Shown: positions 47,950 through 59,412, counted from the first letter of the stretch. The stretch is 64,000 bases of DNA from Synechococcus sp. UW140 (GCF_900474295.1 NZ_UCOB01000028.1:95107-159106), one strand, 5' to 3'. Made by a program: numbers and translations. The notes: generated from the letters alone by a model not told the origin.

Positions 47950-49272
47950 ATGACAGCGTCGAGCAGTCAGTCATCAGCGCCCTCTTTGCTGCGTTGCCTC
48001 CGTGACGTGGGCGCAGCGGAGCAAGTCCTCGACCAACTGGCCAATCGCACAACCGGCGACACACAACAGCAGGCGCAGGCCACGGTGAACGGCATTCTCA
48101 CTCAGGTGCGCCAGCAAGGGGATCGCGCCCTGATCGAACTGACGCAGCGATTCGACCACTTCCGCCCCGAACCACTGCAAGTGGCTCCAACGCTGTTAGA
48201 GCAAGCCTGGACAAACACCAGCAACGATCTGCGCGATGCCCTGGAGCTCGCCCATCGGCGCATTCAGGATTTCCATCAGCGGCAGAGGCCCAAGGATCTA
48301 GAGATTGAAGGTGTGCACGGCGAGCGGCTTGGTCGCCGTTGGCGACCGGTATTGCGAGCTGGCCTCTATGTGCCGGGCGGGAGGGCTGCCTACCCCAGCA
48401 CGGTGCTGATGAATGCCGTACCGGCCCGCGCTGCAGGTGTGGACAGGATCGTGATGGCGACACCCGCCGGACCGGATGGTGAAGTGAATCAAACCGTGCT
48501 CGCAGCGGCCCATCTCGCTGGAGTGCATGAGGTGTATCGCATCGGCGGAGCCCAGGCGATTGCCGCCCTGGCCTTCGGCACTGAAACAGTGCCCCGAGTG
48601 GATGTGATCTCCGGCCCGGGCAACATCTTTGTCACGCTTGCCAAGAAAGCGGTGGTGGGCCAGGTGGGAATTGATTCCCTTGCAGGCCCCAGCGAAGTAC
48701 TGGTCATTGCTGACCACACCGCCAGGGTGGAGCAGGTCGCCGCTGATCTCTTGGCCCAGGCCGAACACGACCCCCTTGCAGCAGCGATCCTGCTCACCAC
48801 TGAGCAAACCTTGGCCGATGCCCTCCCTGCCGAACTTGAGCGGCAACTGGAGGGGCACCCCCGCGAAGGGATTTGTCGTCAATCCCTCCAAGACTGGGGG
48901 GTGATTGTTGTGTGCGACAACCTCGAAACCTGCGCAGGTCTCAGTGATCGCTTCGCCCCAGAACACTTGGAACTGCTAGTGGAACGGCCCCAACACCTTG
49001 CCGACCGCATCCTCAATGCAGGAGCTATTTTCATTGGCCCCTGGTCACCGGAAGCTGTCGGGGATTACCTCGCAGGCCCCAATCACACGCTGCCGACATG
49101 CGGCACGGCCCGCTTCAGTGGTGCGCTCAGCGTTGAGACGTTCATGCGCCACACCTCTCTGATTGCCTTTAACCGGGCTGCCCTTGAGGCAACGGGACGA
49201 GCAGTTGAAGAGCTCGCCCGCAGTGAAGGGCTGCACAGCCATGCCAATTCAGTGCATCTCAGATTGAGCTGA
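47950..49272 (+). CDS. hisD: Histidinol dehydrogenase
   Basis: Last two steps of histidine synthesis (histidinol to histidine, 2 NAD+, zinc). 440 aa from the ATG at 47950; a TTG 30 nt earlier is less likely. Signature [15 protein letters not shown]; the substrate/metal region [20 protein letters not shown] and NHTLPT are intact. Convergent with rpiA, with five bases between the stops. Confidence 0.96.
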   Translation: MTASSSQSSAPSLLRCLRDVGAAEQVLDQLANRTTGDTQQQAQATVNGILTQVRQQGDRALIELTQRFDHFRPEPLQVAPTLLEQAWTNTSNDLRDALELAHRRIQDFHQRQRPKDLEIEGVHGERLGRRWRPVLRAGLYVPGGRAAYPSTVLMNAVPARAAGVDRIVMATPAGPDGEVNQTVLAAAHLAGVHEVYRIGGAQAIAALAFGTETVPRVDVISGPGNIFVTLAKKAVVGQVGIDSLAGPSEVLVIADHTARVEQVAADLLAQAEHDPLAAAILLTTEQTLADALPAELERQLEGHPREGICRQSLQDWGVIVVCDNLETCAGLSDRFAPEHLELLVERPQHLADRILNAGAIFIGPWSPEAVGDYLAGPNHTLPTCGTARFSGALSVETFMRHTSLIAFNRAALEATGRAVEELARSEGLHSHANSVHLRLS

Positions 49273-49277
49273 GCGTC

Positions 49278-49991
49278 TCAAGATCCGCGTTCGAGGCTGC
49301 GCACCCCGGCCACGTCTCCGTTGACCTCGCCCACTAGCACCTCGTCCGCGAGATTCACGAAAAGTCCATTCTCGAGCACCCCGGGGAGATTGTTGAGGTC
49401 GCGCTCAAGACCCACGGGATCAGCAATCCCGCCGTTGAACTTCACATCGAGGACCAGATTTCCCTGATCGGTCACAACAGGGCCAGCCTTGCGCGTGGCC
49501 ATGCGCAGGTCCGCATGGCCACCCATCGCCTGAAGTTGGGCTTGGACCTGACGCCAGGCACCGGGCAGCACTTCGACAGGGAGGAGAAAATCGAGGTTGA
49601 GGCGATCCACCAACTTGGTGGTATCGACCACAACAACAAAACGATCGGCACGACAAGCGACCAATTTTTCCTGGACGTGGCAAGCACCGCCACCCTTGAT
49701 CAGCTGAAAGGCGGCATCCACCTCGTCGGCCCCGTCGATAGCCAGATCAATCCGATCGACAGCGTTGAGGCTGCGCAACGGGATGCCAAGTTCTGCCGCG
49801 AGCACCTCGCCCTGAAACGAAGTGGTCACACCAACAATGTCCTTCAGCTCACCAGCCGCAAGCTTGGCCCCGAGCCCTTGGATCATCAAAGCAGCGGTGG
49901 AACCCGAACCAAGCCCAAGCACCATGCCGTCCTTGATCTGATCCACAGCAGCTGTGGCCACCGCTTGTTTCATCTGGGTCTGAAGATCCAC
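49278..49991 (-). CDS. rpiA: Ribose-5-phosphate isomerase A
   Basis: 237 aa, interconverts ribose-5-P and ribulose-5-P in the Calvin and pentose phosphate cycles. I choose the GTG at 49991 ([20 protein letters not shown]), which fits the family N-terminus; the frame continues to 50027, and an ATG at 49973 is possible. Motifs: GLGSGSTAA (phosphate loop), AIDGADEVD (catalytic Asp), and [12 protein letters not shown] with the catalytic Lys. Lies 42 nt downstream of the HtrA gene. Confidence 0.95.
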   Translation of the reverse strand: MDLQTQMKQAVATAAVDQIKDGMVLGLGSGSTAALMIQGLGAKLAAGELKDIVGVTTSFQGEVLAAELGIPLRSLNAVDRIDLAIDGADEVDAAFQLIKGGGACHVQEKLVACRADRFVVVVDTTKLVDRLNLDFLLPVEVLPGAWRQVQAQLQAMGGHADLRMATRKAGPVVTDQGNLVLDVKFNGGIADPVGLERDLNNLPGVLENGLFVNLADEVLVGEVNGDVAGVRSLERGS

Positions 49992-50033
49992 CGTCGTTAA
50001 GTGAAAAAGATCGCGCGACCGTAGCAAGAGTGC

Positions 50034-51173
<1,140 letters not shown>

Positions 51174-51356
51174 TCATCCGCAACTTAGGGAGCACGGTGG
51201 GTTGGTGTTGTGTGAGCCCAAGCAAGGGGCGCGCTGTGGCTGCATCAAAAGCACTGGGAAGAGAAGGGATCGGTAGGGCGCTGCGCATGGCATCCGTTGT
51301 TGCAACGGAGGTTTTGTCCTGCCATTAATTTGCGCCGTCATCTCAGGGTCCAGACC

Positions 51357-51626
51357 ATGACTGCCCCCACAAGCCAGCGCCTTCGCTGTGAGCTCTGTCA
51401 GGTGGAGATTGACTGCAGCAACGGGATCGATCAGGTGTTGTTCAGCCTTGGTGGAGCCGGGTCCCGCAGCAAGCTTTGGGTCAGGGTTTGTCGGTACCTC
51501 AGTAACGATGAACAGAAGGCCAGCTGCATCAATCAAGATGCAACGAAGCGCGGCGAAGAACAGCCCGGCGACCGCTACGACGAAGCTCCTCCCCTTGATC
51601 TGGGCAGAGCCAATGGGGGTAGCTGA
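51357..51626 (+). CDS. Conserved small cysteine-containing protein, 89 aa
   Basis: ATG at 51357 (MTAPTSQRLRCELCQVEIDC). Cys11, Cys14 and Cys20 form C-x2-C-x5-C, with Cys45 (WVRVCRYL) and Cys57 (ASCINQD) further on; this may be a zinc or Fe-S site. A middle segment (DQVLFSLGGAGSRSKLW) looks conserved, and I recall similar unannotated proteins in picocyanobacteria. The last ~30 residues are charged and probably disordered. Divergent from the HtrA gene. Function unknown. Confidence 0.6.
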   Translation: MTAPTSQRLRCELCQVEIDCSNGIDQVLFSLGGAGSRSKLWVRVCRYLSNDEQKASCINQDATKRGEEQPGDRYDEAPPLDLGRANGGS

Positions 51627-51709
51627 TCCCTGTCGTGCACATCTGGGCGTGGGCTGTGGACAGCTCTGAATGCTCAGTTCAAAGTGACAACAGCGCCTCT
51701 TTCAAGATC

Positions 51710-52216
51710 ATGCGGCACTCCAGACATCGGCTCGCCCTTCTTTCCTCAGCAGTGGCAGTCACTCTGGTGTCAGTGCTGCCCGTTTCTGCACAAGCCTCCT
51801 GCACGTTTCTGACGCCGGTCGGCGGCAATGGCAGCGGGCCCAAACCATGGATCGTCAAAAAGAAAGTGGAGCGTCCGAAGGGATTGCTAGGACGAGCTGT
51901 CGGTCGCACCAACTGGAACACCGATTTCGTCGTCAATCAGCCCTATCGCTCCTTCAAATTGTTCTTCACTGCCGACTCAACAGACGGCAATCCTGGCGCG
52001 TATCCAATTCAGGCATTCCTCAAATTCAGCGATGGCGGCAATCTGAAGGTTGTGGATCAGACCATGCAACCGCCAACGGGGACAGGAGCACAGTTCGGAC
52101 CGTTCACCTCTCCTTCAGGCAAAGCAGTCAGCCAGGTGAATTTTCGGATTGGAGCGAACAACGACCCTGCCGCAACCGGCTTCAGCTATCGGATCTCAGT
52201 GCAGGGCTGCAACTGA
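51710..52216 (+). CDS. Secreted protein of unknown function, 168 aa
   Basis: ATG at 51710. A clear signal peptide: MRHSRHR, a hydrophobic core (LALLSSAVAVTLVSVLPV) and a cleavage-like SAQAS (near residue 30). The mature part is about 138 aa, rich in Gly/Phe/Asn, with Cys near its start (SCTF) and end (QGCN), a possible disulfide. No known domain; a beta-sandwich is plausible. Likely periplasmic or outer-surface. Monocistronic by position. Confidence 0.65.
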   Translation: MRHSRHRLALLSSAVAVTLVSVLPVSAQASCTFLTPVGGNGSGPKPWIVKKKVERPKGLLGRAVGRTNWNTDFVVNQPYRSFKLFFTADSTDGNPGAYPIQAFLKFSDGGNLKVVDQTMQPPTGTGAQFGPFTSPSGKAVSQVNFRIGANNDPAATGFSYRISVQGCN

Positions 52217-52348
52217 TTCAGACAGCTGCACAACCTGGCTGTCTTCCCTCGATCCACTACATTGTTGACAGGCCTGGCGAGTCCTTCTCTCCAGGAGGGT
52301 GATCTCAGCATCAGCCGTCGGGCCAGAGCCCGACATCCCAGCCCCTCG

Positions 52349-52816
52349 TTGCCCCATCCCCTCCTGCCAGATCTCACTTCTGTCGCAGCAAAAGCCGCTG
52401 CCGACCAAGGATTTGAATTGGCAGATCTTCAGATGCTCACCCATCTGAGGCCGATGACGGTTCAGATTCAAATCCGCCACACCAGCGGTGACGATGTGAC
52501 CCTCGACGACTGCGCTGGTCTGAGTCTTCCGATGGGCGAAGCGATCGAGGCATCCACACTTTTAACGGAGGCCTACGTCCTGGAGATCAGCAGCCCTGGC
52601 ATCGGAGATCTGCTCCAGAGCGATCGCGATTTTCAGACATTTAGGGGGTTTCCCGTCGACGTCATCTTTCTAGATAACGAGGGACAACAACAAACCCTGG
52701 CAGGGTCTCTTCTGGAGCGGACTGGTGATCACCTTGAAGTCAATATCAAGGGTCGAATCAAACGAATCCCCCGATCGAGCATCCGCTCTGTGCAGCTGAC
52801 CAGCCCCACCAGCTAG
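52349..52816 (+). CDS. rimP: Ribosome maturation factor RimP
   Basis: 155 aa from a TTG at 52349, chosen because it gives the family N-terminus MPHPLLPDLTSVAAKAAADQ; no ATG or GTG fits as well (the frame is open from 52262). Helps assemble the 30S subunit. The conserved core YVLEISSPGIGDLLQSDRDF (with LLQ for the usual PL) and the C-terminal Sm-like barrel are present. First gene of the rimP-nusA-rnpM-infB operon, 67 nt before nusA. Confidence 0.92.
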   Translation: MPHPLLPDLTSVAAKAAADQGFELADLQMLTHLRPMTVQIQIRHTSGDDVTLDDCAGLSLPMGEAIEASTLLTEAYVLEISSPGIGDLLQSDRDFQTFRGFPVDVIFLDNEGQQQTLAGSLLERTGDHLEVNIKGRIKRIPRSSIRSVQLTSPTS

Positions 52817-52883
52817 TTAGAGCAGCCCATCTCTCCGGTCGTGTCTCCGACCCACCACCTTTTCTTCTTTCCTTCAGCCCTCG

Positions 52884-54362
52884 ATGGCACTCGTTCTACT
52901 CCCCGGCCTCACCAACCTGATCGATGACATCAGCGACGAGAAAAAGCTGCCACCTCAGGTTGTCGAAGCCGCCCTGCGCGAGGCTCTCCTCAAGGGCTAC
53001 GAGCGCTATCGACGCACCTTGTATCTGGGGATCAATGAAGATCCATTTGACGAGGAATACTTCAGCAATTTCGATGTTGCGCTCGATCTCGATGAAGAGG
53101 GCTACCGGGTGCTGGCCAGCAAGATCATCGTGGAAGAGGTCGAAAGCGACGACCATCAGATTGCTCTCGCCGAAGTGATGCAAGTCGCCGATGACGCCCA
53201 GGCAGGCGACACGGTGGTGCTTGATGTCACTCCTGAGAAAGAGGAATTTGGCCGAATGGCGGCGGCCACCACGAAACAGGTGCTCGCCCAAAAGCTGCGA
53301 GATCAGCAGCGCCGCATGATCCAGGAGGAATTCGCCGACCTTGAGGATCCAGTGCTGACCGCACGCGTGATCCGTTTTGAGCGCCAGTCCGTGATCATGG
53401 CAGTGAGCTCTGGGCTGGGTCGGCCCGAGGTGGAAGCGGAACTGCCCAGACGCGACCAGCTACCCAATGACAATTACAGAGCCAATGCGACCTTCAAGGT
53501 CTTCCTGAAGGAAGTCAGTGAAGTGCCGCGGCGTGGGCCACAGCTGTTTATCAGCCGGGCCAATGCTGGCCTGGTGGTGTACTTGTTCGAAAATGAGGTA
53601 CCTGAGATCCAGGAAGGATCGGTGCGGATCGTGGCTGTGGCCAGGGAAGCCAATCCCCCCTCTCGTTCGGTCGGACCGCGCACCAAGGTTGCTGTCGACA
53701 GCATCGAAAGGGAAGTCGATCCGGTTGGCGCCTGCATCGGCGCCAGGGGATCCCGCATTCAGCAGGTGGTGAATGAACTGCGCGGCGAGAAGATCGACGT
53801 GATCCGCTGGTCCTCAGATCCCGGCCAGTACATCGCCAACTCCCTCAGTCCGGCCCGTGTCGAGATGGTTCGCCTGGTCGACCCTGTCGGTCAGCATGCC
53901 CATGTGCTCGTGCCCCCCGATCAGCTCAGCCTCGCCATCGGTCGCGAAGGACAGAACGTGCGTCTTGCGGCCAGGCTCACTGGATGGAAAATCGATATCA
54001 AGAACTCACAGGAGTACGACCAAGCCAGCGAAGACGCGGTCGTCGCCGAGCTGATCTCCCAGCGAGAAGAAGAGGAGGCATTGCAGAGAGAGGCCGAGGA
54101 GCGCCTGGCTGCCGAGCAAGCGGCAAGGGCTGAGGAAGACGCCCGTCTGCGCGAGCTGTATCCCCTACCTGAAGACGAGGAGGAGTACGGCCAAGAAGAC
54201 ATGGCAGAAACGATGGAAAGCATGGACGATGCCACTGCGATGGCTGAATCGGGCGAAGCCGAAGCAACCGAGGCACCCACTGATGAGGTGGAGGGCGTCA
54301 AGGCCGAATCCGTTGAGAGCGACAGCGAAGCCGTGACCGCTGACGAGGATGGGGCCCGGTGA
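52884..54362 (+). CDS. nusA: Transcription factor NusA
   Basis: 492 aa. N-terminal RNAP-binding domain (about 1-130), S1 domain (about 140-205), then KH domains containing VGACIGARGSRIQQVVNELR and AIGREGQNVRLAARLTGWKI. The last ~100 residues are strongly acidic (Glu/Ala-rich), in place of the repeats of E. coli NusA. Controls pausing, termination and antitermination. Overlaps rnpM by four bases (GTGA). Confidence 0.97.
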   Translation: MALVLLPGLTNLIDDISDEKKLPPQVVEAALREALLKGYERYRRTLYLGINEDPFDEEYFSNFDVALDLDEEGYRVLASKIIVEEVESDDHQIALAEVMQVADDAQAGDTVVLDVTPEKEEFGRMAAATTKQVLAQKLRDQQRRMIQEEFADLEDPVLTARVIRFERQSVIMAVSSGLGRPEVEAELPRRDQLPNDNYRANATFKVFLKEVSEVPRRGPQLFISRANAGLVVYLFENEVPEIQEGSVRIVAVAREANPPSRSVGPRTKVAVDSIEREVDPVGACIGARGSRIQQVVNELRGEKIDVIRWSSDPGQYIANSLSPARVEMVRLVDPVGQHAHVLVPPDQLSLAIGREGQNVRLAARLTGWKIDIKNSQEYDQASEDAVVAELISQREEEEALQREAEERLAAEQAARAEEDARLRELYPLPEDEEEYGQEDMAETMESMDDATAMAESGEAEATEAPTDEVEGVKAESVESDSEAVTADEDGAR

Positions 54363-54628
54363 ACGAACCACGCCCTGTCCTGCGTCGCTGCGTAGCCTGT
54401 CGAGAGTTGTTGGATCGCCAGCAACTCTGGCGCGTCATCCGCGACCACAGGGAAGGGGTCCTCTTAGATCGGGGGATGGGTCGCTCGGCCTACCTCTGCC
54501 CGACCGAGGCCTGCCTGGATGAGGCACGTCGCCGAAAACGTCTGAATAAGGCCCTGCGATGCCAGGTGCCCGACAGCGTTATCGCCACGTTGCAGGAGCG
54601 GCTCTCCTTTCAGAGAGACAGCCGCTGA
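54359..54628 (+). CDS. rnpM: RnpM (YlxR/DUF448) RNA-binding protein
   Basis: 89 aa, GTG start at 54359 overlapping nusA. The core CVACRELLDRQQLWRVIRD and GRSAYLCPTEACLDEARRRK match the YlxR family, in which the protein modulates RNase P in B. subtilis. Two CxxC-like cysteine positions are present. Third gene of the translation operon, 73 nt before infB. Confidence 0.93.
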   Translation: MNEPRPVLRRCVACRELLDRQQLWRVIRDHREGVLLDRGMGRSAYLCPTEACLDEARRRKRLNKALRCQVPDSVIATLQERLSFQRDSR

Positions 54629-54643
54629 GGCAAGATGAACATT

Positions 54644-54681
54644 GGCCCCAGCTTGTCTGGGGCCCCGAGGCACTCCGTGCC
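54644..54681 (+). promoter_or_regulatory. Two tandem hairpins in the infB leader
   Basis: GGCCCCAG (54644-54651) pairs with CTGGGGCC (54657-54664) around a 5-nt loop, and GGCAC (54669-54673) pairs with GTGCC (54677-54681) around TCC. Both are perfect. No T-run follows; infB starts 20 nt after the second hairpin, with a GGAGA ribosome binding site in between. Possible RNA-level control of infB (inference). Confidence 0.6.
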
Positions 54682-54701
54682 CGGACCGACCGGAGACCTG
54701 A

Positions 54702-57700
54702 ATGACCAGCAGCGGCAAAGTCAGAATTTATGAGCTGTCCAAGGACCTTGGCCTGGACAACAAGGACGTGCTTGATGCCGCTGAAAAGCTGTCCATTGCG
54801 GCGAAAAGCCACAGCAGCTCCATCAGTGAGACAGAAGCAGGCAAGATCCGCGGCCTGCTCAAGAAAGGCATGCAACCAGCGGCACCAGCCAAACCGTCTG
54901 CGAGCAAAGCCATCCTGTCCGTAAAGAAAGCGGAGGCTCCAGTGGCACCACCGGCAAAATCCCCGGTCAAGCCAGCTGCTGCCGCACCGAGCAGAGCCGT
55001 GGCAGCAAAACCATCGCCAACCGCGCCGGTGGCGGCCAAAGCTCCACAACCCTCCAAAGCTTCGACTCCGTCGGCGCCTAAGCAACCTGTGGCGCGCCAA
55101 TCGACAGCCAGTGCCCCGGTCAGCCGCCCAGCGGCTGCAGCGCCTGCCAATCCCGTTCCGGAAGCCAAAACCCCACCAGCACGACCGGCGGCAGCATCTG
55201 TGAGCAAGCCCACGGCACCGCAGCCGCGGCCCGCAGCACCCAGTGCAAAGCCCGTGGCCAGCAAGCCGCTCACACCAAGCCCAAGACCAGTTCAGGCCAA
55301 AGCAGGCGGAGCTCCCCGACCAGCAGCTCCACCCCCGGTCAAACGCAGCGCACCTACACCCCAACGACCGCCAGCCAGACCGGAACTGGTGGGACGGCCT
55401 CAGCCGAAACGTCCTCCTGGGCCTCCGACGCGAGCCGCCAACGGACAACGCCCTGGCATCAGCCCACGTCCAAGTCAGGCCGGTAGCCAAAATCAGCGGC
55501 CCGCCATGCCGCAACGACCCGGTGCCCCTCAAAGGCCTGGATCTCCGTCCCGTCCCGGAGCCAGCAAAACTGCAGGCGGACGGCCCGGAGCAGCACGCGC
55601 GGGCGGCAACACCCTCGAATTGGTAGGTAAGCCCATCCGTCGCGATGGTCAGGGAGCAGGAGGTCGCGATGGCAGTGGCCGACCCGCGCCTCCAAGTCGT
55701 CCGGGCATGCCCAGCGGCATGCGCAAGCCGATGGCACCCGGTGAGCTCATGCAGCTGCAAAAACCGAGTGGGCGCCCTGGAGCACCGCCGCCGCGCCGCG
55801 CCGATGGCTCACCGGTAACGCCTCGCACGGCCGAAGGACCGACCCGAAAGGCGGTGCCCCCAATCGCACGGCCGGCCACATCGCCATCGCCTGCAGCCGC
55901 ACCCCGCCGTCCTGGTTACCGACCCGCACCTGGTGCAGGTGGTCAACGTCGTCCCGGACGACCCGACTGGGATGACAGCGCCAAGCTGGAAGCACTCCGC
56001 AGCCGTTCTCCCCAGAAGCAGCGGCAAAAGGTCCACATCATTGGAGAAAACGATGATGCCCTGGCTGCACAGACCGGCGGCTTCGCAGGTGAGCAGCAGG
56101 CCATGGTGCTCTCTGCAAGCCTGGCTCGTCCCTCTAAGCCAAAGACACAGCAGCGCTCAACGCCGAAACCGGTGGCTGCCGTCCGCAAGCGCCGCAAGGA
56201 GACAGCCCGTCAGCGTCAGCGGCGACGGGCCATGGAGCTTCGCGCTGCCCGCGAGGCCAAGCAGGTCAGGCCCGAGATGATCGTTGTGCCGGAGGACAAC
56301 CTCACGGTGCAGGAGCTTGCCGACATGCTCAGTGTGGAGAGCTCCGAAATCATCAAATCCCTGTTCTTCAAGGGCATCATCGCCACGGTGACCCAAAGTT
56401 TGGATATGCCGACCATCGAGGCGGTGGCCGACGAATTCGGAGTACCGGTACTCCAGGACGATGTGGAGGAAGCTGCGAAGAAGACCGTCGAGATGATCGA
56501 GGAGAAAGACCTCGAGCATCTGATCCGCCGTCCGCCCGTGGTCACGGTGATGGGCCACGTCGACCATGGCAAGACGAGCCTGCTGGATGCGATTCGAAAA
56601 GCGCGCGTTGCTGCTGGCGAGGCAGGCGGCATCACCCAGCACATCGGCGCCTACCAAGTGGAGGTTGAACACAACAACCAACCCCGCAAGATCACCTTCC
56701 TCGACACTCCTGGTCACGAAGCCTTTACTGCCATGCGTGCCCGTGGCACCAAGGTGACCGACGTCGCTGTTCTGGTGGTCGCTGCCGATGATGGCGTCAG
56801 GCCTCAGACCCTGGAGGCCATCAGCCATGCCCGTGCTGCCGAAGTGCCGATCGTGGTTGCGATCAACAAGTGCGACAAGGAAGGTGCCTCCCCAGACCGC
56901 GTCAAACAGGAACTGTCAGATCAGAACCTGTTGGCAGAAGAATGGGGCGGCGATGTCGTGATGGTGCCCGTCAGTGCCATCAAGGGCGAAAACATCGACA
57001 AATTGCTGGAAATGATCCTGCTGGTCACCGAAGTGGAAGACCTACAGGCCAATCCCGATCGCATGGCCCGCGGCACCGTGATCGAAGCGCATCTCGACAA
57101 GGCGAAGGGGCCCGTGGCCACGCTGCTGGTTCAGAACGGCACCCTCAAAACAGGCGACGTTCTGGCGGCTGGCCCTGTGCTTGGCAAAGTCCGCGCCATG
57201 GTCGACGATGCCGGCAAGCGCATGAAGGAGGCCGGACCTTCCTTCGCCGTTGAGGCGCTTGGCTTCAGTGAAGTGCCAACAGCAGGCGATGAATTCGAGG
57301 TGTATACCGACGAAAAATCCGCCCGCGCAGTCGTGGGAGACAGGGCATCCGATGCCCGTGCCACCCGACTGGCTCAACAGATGGCCTCAAGGCGTGTATC
57401 GCTCACAGCCATGTCTGGCCAGGCAAGCGATGGCGAGCTCAAGGAGCTCAACCTCATTCTCAAGGCCGACGTCCAAGGGAGTGTGGAAGCGATTCTCGGA
57501 TCGCTGGAACAGCTACCGAAGGACGAAGTCCAGGTTCGGGTTCTGCTCTCGGCACCTGGTGAAATCACGGAAACGGACGTCGATCTTGCAGCCGCCTCCG
57601 GTGCCGTGATCGTGGGTTTCAACACCTCCATGGCCTCCGGTGCGAAACGCGCCGCAGATGCCACGGGCGTTGATGTGCGCGATTACGACGTGATCTACAA

Positions 57701-58055
57701 ACTGCTCGAGGACATTCAGCTGGCGATGGAAGGCCTACTGGAACCAGAGCTGGTCGAAGAGGCCTTGGGAGAAGCGGAAGTGCGTGCGGTGTTCACCATC
57801 GGCAAGAGTGCCGTGGCCGGTTGCTACATCACCACTGGCAAGCTGCAACGCAACTGCAAGGTGCGCGTCCGTCGGGGCAAAGAAGTGGTGTTCGAAGGCG
57901 ACCTCGACTCCCTTCGTCGCAACAAGGACGACGTCAAGGAAGTCGCCACCGGATTCGAGTGCGGCATTGGCTGCGATCGTTTTGCTAATTGGGAGGAAGG
58001 CGACCGGATTGAAGGCTTCAAGATGGTCACCCAACGCCGCAAGCTGAGCACCTGA
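54702..58055 (+). CDS. infB: Translation initiation factor IF-2
   Basis: 1117 aa. The N-terminal ~440 residues are a long Pro/Ala/Arg low-complexity region with repeated [19 protein letters not shown] units. The G domain starts near 610: G1 GHVDHGKT at 618-625, then [15 protein letters not shown] (G3) and NKCDKEG (G4). C-terminal domains 2-4 follow and bind fMet-tRNA. The long N-terminus is typical of cyanobacteria. An upstream hairpin pair and a GGAGA site precede it. Confidence 0.98.
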   Translation: MTSSGKVRIYELSKDLGLDNKDVLDAAEKLSIAAKSHSSSISETEAGKIRGLLKKGMQPAAPAKPSASKAILSVKKAEAPVAPPAKSPVKPAAAAPSRAVAAKPSPTAPVAAKAPQPSKASTPSAPKQPVARQSTASAPVSRPAAAAPANPVPEAKTPPARPAAASVSKPTAPQPRPAAPSAKPVASKPLTPSPRPVQAKAGGAPRPAAPPPVKRSAPTPQRPPARPELVGRPQPKRPPGPPTRAANGQRPGISPRPSQAGSQNQRPAMPQRPGAPQRPGSPSRPGASKTAGGRPGAARAGGNTLELVGKPIRRDGQGAGGRDGSGRPAPPSRPGMPSGMRKPMAPGELMQLQKPSGRPGAPPPRRADGSPVTPRTAEGPTRKAVPPIARPATSPSPAAAPRRPGYRPAPGAGGQRRPGRPDWDDSAKLEALRSRSPQKQRQKVHIIGENDDALAAQTGGFAGEQQAMVLSASLARPSKPKTQQRSTPKPVAAVRKRRKETARQRQRRRAMELRAAREAKQVRPEMIVVPEDNLTVQELADMLSVESSEIIKSLFFKGIIATVTQSLDMPTIEAVADEFGVPVLQDDVEEAAKKTVEMIEEKDLEHLIRRPPVVTVMGHVDHGKTSLLDAIRKARVAAGEAGGITQHIGAYQVEVEHNNQPRKITFLDTPGHEAFTAMRARGTKVTDVAVLVVAADDGVRPQTLEAISHARAAEVPIVVAINKCDKEGASPDRVKQELSDQNLLAEEWGGDVVMVPVSAIKGENIDKLLEMILLVTEVEDLQANPDRMARGTVIEAHLDKAKGPVATLLVQNGTLKTGDVLAAGPVLGKVRAMVDDAGKRMKEAGPSFAVEALGFSEVPTAGDEFEVYTDEKSARAVVGDRASDARATRLAQQMASRRVSLTAMSGQASDGELKELNLILKADVQGSVEAILGSLEQLPKDEVQVRVLLSAPGEITETDVDLAAASGAVIVGFNTSMASGAKRAADATGVDVRDYDVIYKLLEDIQLAMEGLLEPELVEEALGEAEVRAVFTIGKSAVAGCYITTGKLQRNCKVRVRRGKEVVFEGDLDSLRRNKDDVKEVATGFECGIGCDRFANWEEGDRIEGFKMVTQRRKLST

Positions 58056-58080
58056 CCGTCCCCCCCTGCCCCGATCCATC

Positions 58081-59235
58081 GTGAGTTCTCGTCGCGAGCC
58101 CCTGTTGTGGCTTCAGTGTCTGGCCCTTGGAGCCATCCCACTGGAGCTACTGGTGCTTCGACTTGTGCTCGCCGGCTCAGACCTGGGCCCATTCCCTGCC
58201 CTGGAAAGACTCTTGACCTGGGGCATCGGGGCTCTTGCACCAGCCTTCCTGCTCTGGCGTCGATCACCAGACTGGGGATCACTGCTCCTTCTGCGTCTTC
58301 CCCTAGCCGATCGCACCAAGCTCCAGCGCCAGCTCAGCGCGGCCCACACCACTCTCCCTTTGAAACTGCTTGGCAGTACAGGTGTCGTGCCCTTGCTGCT
58401 GTTGTTGTGGTGGATCGATGCCTCCGCACTGCTGGTGGCGGACTTGTCCCCGCTGCAGCACGGCAGCCGCCTGGGGAGCCTGCTGATTGCGGCGCCCCTA
58501 CTGACCCTTCTCCTATGGCAATGGCATCAGCTGATTCAAGCCAGTTGGCTACTGACCAGAGACAACGATGCCCTGGACCGCTTCACCCCACTGAGCGAAG
58601 CCGAGTTGCAACAAACAACTCTGTCGTTAGGCCTGAGTCTGCTCCGGCTGCCAGACCTGGACTGGGGACCTGAGGTTGCTCCTGATTCGCAGCCGACAGC
58701 ACCGAAAACAACACCTGCAGCCAATTCAGACGAACTGTCAGCGGTCAGATCCACCGCAACAACCACCCTCGATGCCAGCGGCGGCACAACAGACGATCGC
58801 CAAACTCCTGAAATCCCATCAGCTGGGCAACAAGAGAGCGCCGACATCGTGGAAGAAACGACAGGGCAGGATCACGCCCTGAAAGACAGTGAGGATGAAG
58901 ACCAGAACCAGCCTGAGGATGTCAGCAACAAACTGGACAACCCGACCACGATCAGCGAAGACCTCTCTGCAACACCTTCAACTCCTGCGACAGACAGAAA
59001 CGACACGCCTGTAGCAGGAGCAGTGGCTTCCGACCCGCCATTAGCCGTCCTTGGAGCGATCGAACCAGAGCAGCCCTCCGAAGGTAATGACAGCCCCGAT
59101 CTGGATGGCGAGGTCGGAGAGCACGACGCGGTCACCAGCACTGACGCGAAAACTCATCACGAACAGGCCGAGACCACCGGAGGCGAAGAGAGCGATCCAG
59201 AGCAACCGGCGCAACCCTCTCCAGGGAGTGCGTGA
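58081..59235 (+). CDS. Low-complexity-tail membrane protein
   Basis: 384 aa; GTG start at 58081. N-terminal ~180 residues hold four to five hydrophobic segments (LLWLQCLALGAIPLELLVLR, WGIGALAPAFLLW, VVPLLLLLWWIDASALLV, SLLIAAPLLTLLLWQW), then SEAELQQTTLSLGLSLLRLP. Residues ~195-384 are an acidic Ser/Thr/Glu/Asp-rich low-complexity tail. The last 195 nt run antisense to the DUF3493 gene, which I recall as the hallmark of a cyanobacterial family named for this collision. Function unknown; probably thylakoid or plasma membrane. Confidence 0.8.
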   Translation: MSSRREPLLWLQCLALGAIPLELLVLRLVLAGSDLGPFPALERLLTWGIGALAPAFLLWRRSPDWGSLLLLRLPLADRTKLQRQLSAAHTTLPLKLLGSTGVVPLLLLLWWIDASALLVADLSPLQHGSRLGSLLIAAPLLTLLLWQWHQLIQASWLLTRDNDALDRFTPLSEAELQQTTLSLGLSLLRLPDLDWGPEVAPDSQPTAPKTTPAANSDELSAVRSTATTTLDASGGTTDDRQTPEIPSAGQQESADIVEETTGQDHALKDSEDEDQNQPEDVSNKLDNPTTISEDLSATPSTPATDRNDTPVAGAVASDPPLAVLGAIEPEQPSEGNDSPDLDGEVGEHDAVTSTDAKTHHEQAETTGGEESDPEQPAQPSPGSA

Positions 59236-59298
59236 CTCTCTCAGTAGCCTCTCCTTCAGGGCAGGATCCAACTGTCCATTGGGGTTCTGACCGTTCAA
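59041..59298 (-). CDS. DUF3493 membrane protein
   Basis: 85 aa from a TTG at 59298 (MNGQNPNGQLDPALKERLL); a farther start would run into the tRNA gene. Two hydrophobic helices (about RLLWIALFASGGLGLFVMS and LAIQIGAVITFGGLLWF) around a polar link follow the conserved RESRTPWRGLRR. Matches DUF3493, a cyanobacterial/plastid-type family of unknown function. Most of the gene (195 bp) overlaps the tail of the neighbouring gene on the other strand. Confidence 0.85.
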   Translation of the reverse strand: MNGQNPNGQLDPALKERLLRESRTPWRGLRRLLWIALFASGGLGLFVMSFRVSAGDRVVLSDLAIQIGAVITFGGLLWFDRSKDG

Positions 59299-59339
59299 TC
59301 CCTTGGCGCTGCAGTCCAGAATGTTAAGTTCCTGTCGAC

Positions 59340-59412
59340 GCCGATGTAGCTCAGCTGGTAGAGCAACGCTTTCGTAAAGCGTGGGTCGCCTGTTCAAGTC
59401 AGGTCATCGGCT
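59340..59412 (+). tRNA. trnT: tRNA-Thr (anticodon CGU)
   Basis: 73-nt cloverleaf. Acceptor GCCGATG (59340-59346) pairs with CATCGGC (59405-59411). Anticodon arm ACGCT-TTCGTAA-AGCGT with CGT in the loop; D arm GCTCAGCTGGTAGAGC; T arm with TTCAAGT loop. Discriminator T at 59412; CCA is not encoded. Reads ACG codons. Confidence 0.97.

Noticed and set aside
54579..55760. 393-codon minus-strand frame, Arg/Gly/Cys/Trp-rich
   Set aside because: Antisense of the Pro/Ala-rich N-terminus of infB; its composition follows from the GC-rich repeats.
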